Below, piece by piece: positions 23,764 through 34,135 of a stretch of 64,000 nucleotides of DNA. The stretch's first letter is position 1. Each line of letters begins with the position of its first letter. A model generated the notes under the pieces. It was not told the DNA's origin. It worked only from the letters and a program-made list of their open reading frames with translations, and ran no database searches. A program made the position numbers and the translations under genes. Source of the stretch: Patellaria atrata CBS 101060 (lineage: Eukaryota > Ascomycota > Dothideomycetes > Patellariales > Patellariaceae); NCBI GenBank assembly GCA_010093705.1, contig MU006090.1, positions 1,825,817 through 1,889,816 on the forward strand. The letters are read 5' to 3'.

Positions 23764-26108
23764 TCACGGAAACGCGTAGCCTCTCGGCCTGCGTTTTCGT
23801 TTGTACTTCAACCGTAAAAACCTCCTCCACCGTTCATCTCCAGGCAGATTGATGTCTGAACGGACCTCATAGGTGTAAGAGCGACTCTGAAAAGAGAGCG
23901 GGTTTACGGCCCAGTACGTCCCGACTTTGGTCACCCAGAGGTGTCTGATACAGAGACAGATTCTGAATATAAAGGACGAGATAAAGATCGGAAGACCCTG
24001 GGCTTCCCAAAAAGGTCTCCACAAATACACGAACATGAGACCAGCCAGAGCAACGGACATTAGTATTGCTGCGCAGGAAATGAAAAATACCCAAATCTTC
24101 GGCCCACTTTCATTTAGCTCTTGAAGGTTCATCCCGAAGACGGAGGTTGCAAAGGTTAAAGGGATGAATACGAATGCTAGTTGCGTGAGGTACTTCACTG
24201 ATATAGCCTCTTCGATGGATCTTTGGGACTCTTTGATAGACATCATACCGATTTCCAACTGGATCGTATCCTGAAGTCGGCTGTCAAAGCTTTTACCATA
24301 TTCGAGCGTTTCGTCCATGTATTTTAGTACCTGTCTCAAACGGGCTGATATGATAGCTGTAGAATTTTGATTTTCGCGAGAAGCGGAGAGGTTGGCTGTT
24401 CCAGGTAATATAGGGACCCCTTGCCCCTTGAATAAGAGGTGCGAGACCAGTATTCTTCTCAAATTGTCCAAATTATCGCATAGGGAGTTCGTTGCCCGTG
24501 AGAACCGGATGAGAATTTTCATACCCTCTAGTTCACCACGTTCCTGCATTTCCTCTTTCATCAGAGTAGCTTTAGTAACCGCATCGGCAGTAGACGTTGT
24601 AGCAATGTCCAAGATTATTGCAAGATATTCGTAAGGGCATTTGTTTGCTTCTTTTATTTGTTCCTTTCCCAGGAGGCGTAGTATATTCCCAAAAGTTTCT
24701 CCGATTTCTTTGCAAGTTGGCACAATCTGCCTACCTAAGATTCCAGGTGCATTGTAAGATCGCCCCGGCGCTTTATATAGGGTCACTATTCTTCGAAACG
24801 AATTCAGGCGCGAAAGTGATGTAACGGCATTGAATACACGTCCAAGAGGGATCCTTTCCCAGAATGAGGAAGTTGTAAATATTACAACTGATATATGTTA
24901 GTGTATGTAAATGCTGTTTCTCTTTTCTTTAAAAAACGGTTTGATTCAGCTATAATCAACAGTGAACCCTATCGGGGGTTAAACCTGGTATTTCCCTTAC
25001 GAGAAAGTATATGGACACTTCAAAACGTACTTTTAGACCCGAGCTAACTGTAAGACTACTGTATACCCCAGAGGAGCTATCTAGGGCAGGAAATCCCTAT
25101 ACGGATAATACCTTACGTGTTCTATAACGAAATATAATATCGCGTTAAGTAGAGAACCATAACATTTTGGTCTGGAATAATATATTATCCGTATGAGGAT
25201 TCTTGCCCTGAATAGCTCCTCTGGGGCATACAGTAGTCCTACAGTTAGCTCGGGTCTAAAAGTACCTTTTTGAAGTGTCCGTATACTCTCCCGGTATTTA
25301 CCAACCCCATTTACGAACAGAAAGTTTACGGGAAGCGGGGATATCCAGAAATGATAAAATGAATCACATGGATTGCATACCTGTGTTGAAAGAAGTCTTA
25401 TTCATGTCGCAAGGAGGGATTACTTGAGCCCACATGCGGTTATAGAACTGGATGAACTCCCCACCCCTCTTACTTTGTTCGTTAGCAGACCATATGCTCC
25501 CATAGTTATGATCTAGCGTGACTAGGGAAAAGTAGAGCGCAGGATTAATATCGTATAGAACCCGCAATTCATCCATAATATCGGCCCTGAAGCGCGGACC
25601 ATTACTGTTGATCAATATGACCCTCGTCTCAGTAGGTACATCTGGCGAGGGCTCTCTTCGTAGTCTTTCTATAAAGGGTACGTCTTCTCCCAGGCGAGTT
25701 CTGTTATCTTCGATGTGGGGGTAAATCTCAAAGACAGAAAGCTCGTTCAAACACTCGGGACCAAAATCGGCAACTAGTAAGCACGCATAGTCCCAATGTA
25801 CTAGAAGTACAAGGTTTGATGTATTGTTCGACGCATGCTTGCCAATCAGCAAACCAAGGGTCTTCTCCTAAGTTCATGAGTCCTTGTTCGAACCTCGATT
25901 CTTGTCCCGACCTGGATTCATCTACATTCTCAACATTGCTGTTCGGTGAAGTTGGCTTGAACTTAGGAATAGCACTCGTTGGGTCAGTAGATGTTCGTAC
26001 AGATCCCGCGTCGTTCTTTTGCTCATATTCAATAGTCTTTCCGCATGCAAACCCTTTCTCGGCTTGAGGATCCTGCTTGACCGCCGCGCTTGTCGACGGC
26101 TCGTCCAT
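23764..26108 (-). CDS. CorA-like divalent cation transporter family protein
   Basis: Membrane protein with the CorA/Mrs2-type C-terminus. Exons 26108-25811, 25773-25381 and 24887-23764 join in frame to 604 residues. The second half holds a long helical region, then a first membrane segment (AFVFIPLTFATSVF) running into the signature GMN at about residue 482, and a second segment (WVFFISCAAILMSVALAGLMF). A basic tail ends the protein. The N-terminal half is variable, and fungal relatives with this layout are poorly characterised, so ion transport is inferred from the GMN pair alone. Joining exons 1 and 2 needs an intron of only 37 nt, which is unusually short; a frameshift is the alternative. 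Intron 2 is 493 nt because a foldback element sits inside it. The ATG at 26108 was chosen over an in-frame one at 26243. Confidence 0.7.
25008..25285. mobile_element. foldback/MITE-like element inside an intron
   Basis: Two arms of about 103 bp in inverted orientation (25008-25110 and 25183-25285) enclose a 72-bp AT-rich centre. The arms match over nearly their whole length with scattered differences, for example around GGACACTTC, TTTTAGACCCGAGCTAACTGTA and CCCAGAGGAGCTAT. TATA-type bases flank both outer ends, so a TA target duplication is possible. Weaker similarity seems to extend about 30 bp further out on each side. There is no coding capacity. It lies wholly within intron 2 of the CorA-like gene. 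Family assignment is not possible from one copy. Confidence 0.75.
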
Positions 26109-28174
26109 CTTAGTCTTATTGATTTTAGGGTGCGCCTTGAGAGGGCAGTCGAAAGGATGCTCTACTGAGTCTGGACAAATGCACTTCGTTAAATTATATA
26201 CTGAAGGTATTGCAGTGTATAGTGAAGAAGAAAAAAATGACAACGAACTGAAAAGATTTACTGTACTGAACGCGCAATTCTGACACGAGGATCTTTACTC
26301 GTATATCTGTAGAATCCTGTGTAATATAAAGTCTCGAAGAATGCTGCTCAGGGTCTTCTGGCGTCATAAACCAAATTTAGGTGTGTAAAATAAGAGATCA
26401 ACTAATACAACGCCGACTAATATCCTCACAGTCCCGCACTCGAATTGTTCATCACGATTCTGTGCCCTCTCAGTTTGTCATATACTAAATGAACATTCTT
26501 GGACGAGAGCTAAGTTTTGCAAAGCAAAAGTACCCCACGTAAGGTAAGGTAGTGGCAAGGCGGTACAAGTAAGGTACAGTACTTTGATGCCTTAATAATT
26601 ATATAAATTACCGTACTCCGTACGTTTAGGTTTAAAAGAAGTATCGGAGAAACTTTTGCCCGGAGTTTAGCCATTCTCTCAAGAACCATTGACGAAGGCC
26701 ATCACCCAGGAGGAATATTAGATGTCTAAGGTATATATCAATCGAATAGGTATCTCAAGTCTTGTCCTTAGAAACTATTATTTGAAGAGAATAACTGGCA
26801 AAGTACAGCATCCTACTGCATACGGTGGATAGCGCTCCTTCACGTTGTTTATCATCCAATCCTCTCTGAGTAATTAAATTTCCTTTAACTTATGGTAACT
26901 TATTGTAGAATACCTGATGATGTAAGACGCGTGGTTACGGGAAGGATCACGCTATCCACCGTATGCAACAGGATGCTGTATTATCAGCTAAGATGGTCTG
27001 TGAGAACCTATGGGATTATGCATTCCCTTCCCTGAACCATCGGGTAGAACTTGAACAGCATCTGATATTTTCAGTAGATAGAATACTACCCAGGCTTTAC
27101 TTTAGGTCTTTTGAAATTGAATGGATATTATCGGAGTCTTCTCTTTATGATTAATCTGATATTAGGTATAATAGTTGGTATGTACAGTGTCCTACACGCG
27201 AGGATCGGTTATTGTACTTATCGGCACCTTTCGAAGTCTTGAAGGACACGCCATCTATTCCGGACTCGAAGTTGCTGTACTGTACGAAGTACTGTGGTAT
27301 ACATTGCGAATTGCGGGATACTCGTACTGATAGGTAGACTAGAACCTACCGTAGTACCTTAGTGTACGCCTTCCGTAAAAGCTACAATGGAAACATAAAC
27401 GGCTATTGGCGAGATAATACGAATTCTTGTCTCGGGATTTCTACAAGGGGGTTGAACACTTAATAAATGATGTGCATAAGGGGCATAAGGGCATAAGGGG
27501 AAGCGATGAGACGGTTATACTACTAGTAGCAAGAGCTTCATACGGTGCAGAGTTAACTGCATTTTATGAGCCATTCAAATCATATTAGCATTTCTCACAA
27601 AAACGCACATGTACTCGCAGAAAAGTTTCTGTTTTCTCTTACAGGTAACTGTGGTTGAAGAGGAAGAAGAGTATAAAAATGGTCCGGCCTAGATTTGGTA
27701 TGTACAATTACCTTAGGCATACGTTAGTCAGGGGTAATAATGAACGATGAGACTATTCAGGAACCAAATGAAATTGATTCGCCTATTTGGACAAGGCCAA
27801 GGAGGAGAAGACGGGGTAGTTCAAGGGTCTGGCGCTTCGGCTTGAAGATAAGGAAGTTAAAGCTAAAAAACTCCGCGACAACTTGATCATCAGAATGCCC
27901 CTGCGCTTCACCCCAATTTCATGATTTTCATCAATCTCTACACTTCCACTCTAGCACGAACTCTACGCCTTCAAGGGTATCTTTAACGACCATCTCCTTT
28001 TCCTTTAACGGGAAGATCATTCGAGCCCTCTCTGGAAGAGGGAGACCAAGGGCGCCCAGCGGCCTCCACTGCCGGGAACACATCCACGTCGGCTTTGCTT
28101 ACCACTCTTTTTGTGCAAAGAACATGTCTATCTGCTAATGCAACGTCCTGGTACATCACACCTCCGCTGCTCCT
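26109..28174. other. gene-poor AT-rich spacer
   Basis: About 2 kb without a supported gene. It contains the small inverted-repeat element at 26803-26980 and, near 27720-27960, a stretch with codon-like texture but interrupted frames, possibly a gene relic. Short repeats of the type GGTACA/GTACTGT are scattered around 26530-26620. The right end is the promoter of the coiled-coil gene. Confidence 0.45.
26803..26980. mobile_element. small TA-flanked inverted-repeat element (MITE-like)
   Basis: An inverted repeat of about 31 bp (29 matching) begins TACAGCATCC at 26803 and ends GGATGCTGTA at 26980, with weaker pairing inside. The centre is about 90 bp and AT-rich. Termini CAGCATCC with flanking TA on both sides fit a Tc1/mariner-type non-autonomous element. 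It has no coding capacity and is unrelated in sequence to the foldback element at 25008. Confidence 0.6.
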
Positions 28175-31100
28175 ATGTCTTCAGATCGACTACACCCACG
28201 CCCTAAGCAGCCCTCGCTGGCGAATATAGCGGTGCAGTCTTTTGCGGCCTTTCGAGCTCAAACTTCCTCTCTACCCGCGCCCTCACCCGTCCGTAGGAAA
28301 CCTCTACCTTTAAATGCATCACCTGTAGCAACACGTTTCTCGTCTGCAGAGGTATCACCTACACCGAAAACCGACGATCGAAGTAGTGTAAAGAGATCAT
28401 ACTCCATAGATAGTCCTCCTCTACCTGGCCAGGCCAGAGTCGTGACGGTATTATCACCTCCACTCAGCGGTACGGAGCAAGTCTTTGTTCCTCGAGATCT
28501 GGATAGGTATGTTAAATTTGATAAGACCCTATATACAAATTCCAAGGGAACCCATCCCACCACCTAATACTCATGTCCGATGAACTCAGGATCCTAGTGT
28601 AGACTTTCGCTCAGTCCTCATATAATTCATTGTTTCATTCAAGTTGTCTTGTCTTGACGCTGACTTATCCATAATGATAGGCATCCCCACGGGTCAACGC
28701 CCCTCGTAGACAAGACCATCATACAAACTCCCTCCATTAGACCCCTTCCCATACGTACTCAATCGGACAATAGTCAAAAGGAAGTGGGTAGATTACAACG
28801 TCCAAAGCATGATCGCGCTGCCAGCAGTTATCACACAGCGAAAGGATCAATATCAGACGATAGCGAAAAAGCGCATAGCAGATCACACACAATGGACTCC
28901 CATGACTCTATGACCAAAGCACCTCATTTGACCCTTGAGTTGGACGGTGTGACAGAAACTTTCATAGAGGAAGGTCAATATTCCCCAGATTCGCAACAAG
29001 CATCAAAACCAAAGTCCCCAAGTCGTTTTACATCATTTTTCGGTTGGAAGTCCTCGTCGCAGCAATCCGCCGCAGGCACTGAGTCGCCCACGACAACGTT
29101 TTCTGAGAAATCATCATCACCAGGACCATCACCTATGTTTTCTAGATCACAAGGGGATGGAATGGGGTCGCGATCTGGCCCTGCAGCACTCGATATTCCG
29201 AAAGCAAATGCAATGGCGCAAACCTCTTACTTTAATGTCCCTGGAACACCTCTTCTTTCCAACTCACCGGCTATGAACGCGCATGTAGAAGCACTTGAAG
29301 AAGAGCTCCGTCAGGTTAGTCAAGAGTACGCATCTTCGATACGAAGGGAGATGGATCTGGAAGATCAAATTGAGCGGTATAAAAGCGACTATCCTCAACT
29401 CGGGAGCACTCAAGAGGGAGGAAAACGAACTAGTGACTACTACTCCGATTCAGGAATGGGTTCTACTAGAGGTTTTCCACTCAACGATAGTGATACTAAG
29501 ATGGATGAGTTGGAAAGAATCCGAAGGGATCTCCAAAGAGAGAAGGGTCAACTCAAAGTTCAGTTGGCCAACACAGTACAGAAAGAGTTACGGCATCGGC
29601 GAGACTTAGAAGCGCAAATCCAAACCCTCGAAGAGCAAATGCAGGAACGAGACAAGCAAATGAAGGATACAGTAGGCGGTGGAGACCGTGTTCGTGAACT
29701 TGAAGCTACTCTCGATGATCTTCGTCGACGTCTTCAGGAAGAGAGACAGTACAAGGAGAGTTTCGAAGATCTATTGTCAGCACTTCGCCAAGAGCTTGAA
29801 CAGCACCGCAATGAAAGAGATAATTTGCGAGATGAGGTGGTACCCCAGCTTCGAGCTCGAGTAGAGGGTCTCGAAAGTGAAGCTGCAGAGGTACAATCAT
29901 TAACATACGACAACACAAGAATGCAACAAGAAATACAAAGTCTGCGAAATGAATACCAGAATCTTCAAGCCGCAAAGCGTTTCAATTCCATAGCTGAAGA
30001 AGACGACTTACCATCACCAATATCGCCTAGGGTGGGACTATCAAGATCCAATTCCTTAGCAAGACATTCGGTTTCGAACTTGAAGCGAGGCTCGCTCTCT
30101 CGGTCAAGCTCGGTGAAAGAAAAGCCAGAGGGAAAGGAATTGCATTTGGACAGACTGAAAGAAGTTGAAGACCAACGGGATGCATTGCATCGCGCTCTGA
30201 AGAGCTTACTCGAAAGACAGGAATTTCAAGCTAAGGAGCATGCAAAGAGAATACGCCTTCTAGAGATGGAAAGAGACCGCGCATTGACTCTTACACCCCG
30301 TCGAACAGCGTTTAGTAAAGAGGTGAAACATCTCAAAAGCGAGATTAACCACCTAAGAAAGAGGGCGGATGAAGCATTGGAGCAAAAGTGGCAATGCGAG
30401 AAGGGCTTAGGCGGTCTTAAGATGGATCTTGATCGAGCTCAACAAGAAACCAGCTCTCTGCGTGATCTTCTTCAAGAGCGTGACATCTTCATACCGGAGC
30501 GGAAGGGCTCCGGGGCAGGTCTTCCGGAGGACAAATTGTCCATTTCTGTATCTTTGGATAAAGCTTATAAGGAACTACAAACGACACACGCGCTTTCCCT
30601 AGCTCGAATTAGGGACATTGAGGATGAAGATACGCTCGGTTCGTCCAATGCGAGTGCCGAACGCACAATGGAACTACTCCGGAAGAGCATTTCTGATGCC
30701 GAAGCAGAAAGAGATGTTGCTGTCAAAGAAACGGAACTCTACAGACAGCAAGCTCGCGCTTTACAACGATCAGAAGTTGAGCATCTGGGTAAGGAGCAAA
30801 GTCTAGCTGCTGAGCTGGTTGCTTCAGCAACTCGCATGGATCAGCTTTCCACTCAAGTGGAACTACAGCTAGAAGCGAATAAAGCTCTAAAGAAAAGGTT
30901 AGCAGAAGCTATAGGCCGTGGGGAAAAAGAACAGCAAGCCTCTGCCGCAAGGATCGTCGAGTTACAAAGCAAGCTCAAGGGTCTGGAAGACAAGGTGATG
31001 GCGGCTCAGCAACATTCCGAGGAGATGGTCAACGCCCACGAGGAAGAGATTACTCAACTAAAAGAGACACATAACACCCAACTACAGCGTGTCAAAAGTG

Positions 31101-31489
31101 GTTTGCTCAGTCCGGCCAAGTACTCGCCTACAATGCCTCTATCTCCACTCTTTGCGGCTAGGTCTCCAAGACTAGACAAGACCACGAGCGGTCCTGGAAT
31201 ATCAATGGCCGAGGCTACAAAGACTGAATTCCTTGAAACCCGTGTTGAAGAGTTAGAAAAAGCATTAGCCGAAGCTGACCGAGAGATGGAAGAGGTTGTA
31301 GGAAGGATGAACATGGCGCAGATAGAGGTTGCTGAGTTGCAGTCTGACAGGTACGTAGCATTACTGATAGGGAAATCCAGGACGCTTTACTGACTAATTC
31401 ACAGAGATGAAGCAATGCGTCAAACAAGACGACTGAAAAACCAAATTCAAGAGGAGCGGGAAAAGGTCAAGGCTTTAATGGCCAAGTGA
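28175..31489 (+). CDS. large coiled-coil protein of unknown function
   Basis: Three exons (28175-28506, 28681-31350, 31405-31489) give 1028 residues. The first 250 are disordered, rich in Ser, Pro and basic residues, with many SP/TP sites and a short hydrophobic patch RFTSFFGWKSS. From about residue 265 to the end the protein is almost pure heptad-repeat coiled coil, broken near residue 500 by a Ser/Arg-rich linker (SNSLARHSVSNLKRGSLSRSSS) and near 930 by a Pro/Ser linker. The end is RRLKNQIQEEREKVKALMAK. Such proteins are annotated in fungi as USO1-like or under a domain of unknown function. The similarity may be only coiled-coil composition, so I give no function. Exon borders are clear because codons are split and restored. 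Confidence 0.8.
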
Positions 31490-32532
31490 TGATCAACCTA
31501 ACTCGTATCGCATGATTTACTTGACTTTAACGATCTCCCATTCTTGTAATTTATGTCTAGGGAGCATTTTCCGGAGTTGGTATGAGAATGTGTTTTTTCT
31601 GGTGTTATTAAAGATCTTTCTGGGACCACACCACATCTAGGTGAGGGTTACTGTACTGTACTGTACCGCTAGGCGTGTGGTCTGAGGAAGTTTTTGGACA
31701 GCGAGATTGTTCTTGTTCTATACCCCTACTTGCTACTGAGTAGCTATTAGTTTTGGGGAGATGGTGATAATTATCGCTAAAAGGGGGAAGACGTTGTACT
31801 ATTACATAATTAATGTCGACATGTCGAGAAGAGTAGGGAGCTTTGGATAGTGGGAAGTGGGGAGTGGGTATTGGGTTAGGATAAACAATGTCCTCGAGAC
31901 AGTTAGGATGGATTCAAGCATTTGAATACCTTATTTAATCTGCTAAATGTGTGTACGTGTGCTCGGACTTCATCATCACCTCCTTTTGTCACAATGTGTC
32001 TTCCCAGTCACGGTACACTTGCTGTACAGACAATTTGGTATGACCTGCTCGGCCTTATCACGGAATTTCAATTCTTTGTACATTGATCTTAGAAAGATTC
32101 GCGATTGTGAATGTACGACGACCATGTAGTACTTAACATTCAATATGCAGCAGTCGTGGCATACGTTAATGGTCTAGATGCTTTGACTCGGGAAGCACGC
32201 ACGGACTCTCAAGACGTGGGCTGTCCAACTCGAAGTACAGTACTACTACTACCTTATACAAGAACATGAACGCCGCAACCACAACTTCTAACACGATCTC
32301 CTCCTATAAACTCCTTGTAGTCCCTTCTATCAACATCATTCTTATACCCATTCGCTAATTACTTTTCATACCAACCTTTGTACTGTCTCAACCATATTAC
32401 CAACCTGATCTTAAAGACGTAATCGCTTTCGTATAGTCACACGACAAAAGTAGCTCACGACGACCTACCCACGCTTAGCACTGTTGAACGAGCACTGGAT
32501 GCGGGAGACGAGAGTGAAATTAAAAACTCAGC
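31490..32532. other. intergenic with CTGTA-type microsatellite
   Basis: About 1 kb between the coiled-coil gene and the phosphatase gene. A short tandem run of CTGTA units lies at about 31650-31668. The remainder shows no gene. Confidence 0.4.
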
Positions 32533-34135
32533 ATGACAAAGGACGACGAGGTCCCGCAGCCGGGACCGGCGAGACTGGCAAAGGGCGCTGGCCCGGATGA
32601 ATGGCTCGAAGCGGCGAAGCAATGCAAATACCTCTCCGAGTCGGACATGAAGAAGCTGTGCGAGATCGTGAAGGAGTGTCTGATGGAAGGTAAGAAGTGC
32701 TATGCGTCCTTGTGACCCCTCAGACACCATATACGTAAACCGGACTGGAAATGAGTTAGAAGCTGATGTTGCCTCTGTAGAATCAAACATCCAACCAGTA
32801 CAGACGCCGGTTACAGTGTGTGGTGATATCCATGGCCAGTTCTATGACCTCCTAGAGCTGTTTAGAGTTGCGGGTGGCATGCCCAATGATAACCATGTCG
32901 CCGCGCCGACTGTCCCCGTCAAGACCATTTCAGCTGCTGATATCGAGCCCCCAACAAAGATAACGGACCCGAAAGCGAGGCGCAAGATGAAACGTAGGTT
33001 TCAATCAGATAGCTCGTATACCAAACCCAGCAGTCCCTCTCAAGGGGAAGAGGAGGGGGAAGAAGGCCAGGAAGACACGGGTGAGGAAGAGGAGCGGGGG
33101 CGCAGCCGGAGCATAAGTGAAAGAAGGAGTTCCGGGGAGTCAAGAAACAGTAATATGAACGTGGCGGGCGCGGCCGGGAACGGGAAGCAGAATTATATCT
33201 TCCTAGGAGATTTTGTGGATAGGGGGTATTTCAGCTTGGAGACGTTTACGCTGCTGATGTGTTTGAAGGCTAAGTAAGCTACCTCAACACGCACTTAACC
33301 CACACTCCTCCATATCTAGCTCAAGGCCCGTGTTAATGTCAAACAGGTTCCCAGACAAAGTCACCCTCGTCCGAGGTAACCACGAATCGCGGCAAATCAC
33401 CCAGGTCTACGGCTTCTACGAGGAGTGCCAGCAGAAATACGGCAACGCGTCCGTATGGAAGGCGTGCTGTCAGGTTTTCGACTTCATCGCCCTCGCCGCC
33501 ATCATAGATGGGAAGGTGTTGTGCGTGCACGGCGGTCTGAGTCCCGAGATCAGGACGCTAGACCAAATCCGGGTGGTCGCAAGAGCACAGGAGATACCTC
33601 ATGAAGGCGCTTTCTGCGATTTAGTCTGGAGCGATCCGGATGACATTGAGGCATGGGGGATATCCCCGAGAGGAGCCGGGTGGCTGTTTGGAGATAAAGT
33701 TGCTACTGAGGTATAAATTTCCCCTCTTCTCCATCTAGGGATCTGTCAAGTTCTTTCCTGACAATCTTATAAAGTTCAACCACGTCAACGGTCTCCAGCT
33801 CATAGCACGTGCCCATCAACTCGTACAGGAAGGATATAAAGTGAGTCCCTCTCCCTTTCCCCTTATCCTCATCCTCCTTTCCCAGTTCCATCCCTCCTCC
33901 ATCACACTATCAAAAACAGCATATAGCTAATCTCCCCCAACAGTTCCACTTCAAAGACAAGGACGTCGTGACCGTCTGGTCCGCGCCCAACTACTGCTAT
34001 CGCTGCGGCAACGTCGCCTCCATCATGAACCTCGGCGAGGACTTGCAGCCCAAATTCGCCATCTTCTCCGAGGTGCCGGATAATAGGCGCGCCGTCCCGC
34101 CTGGTAGGGGCGCCAGGGCGGATTATTTCTTGTAG
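32533..34135 (+). CDS. ppg1: PPG1-type serine/threonine protein phosphatase
   Basis: PP2A-like catalytic subunit of the Ppg1 class. In yeast Ppg1 works with the Far/STRIPAK complex and affects glycogen and mitophagy. Five exons (32533-32689, 32781-33273, 33347-33710, 33775-33840, 33944-34135) give 423 residues. Metal and catalytic motifs are intact: GDIHGQ (about 67-72), GDFVDRG (about 195), RGNHESR (about 226) and the later ARAHQLV and [12 protein letters not shown]. The C-terminus ends in DYFL, the methylation-type tail of PP2A-like enzymes. Between the first two metal motifs there are about 100 extra residues compared with PP2A, mostly acidic and RS/SE-rich. The block [19 protein letters not shown] and the sequence around RTLDQIRVV match Ppg1 better than PP2A, PP4 or Sit4. 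The start gives an N-terminal Pro/Gly extension of about 20 residues. Confidence 0.9.
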
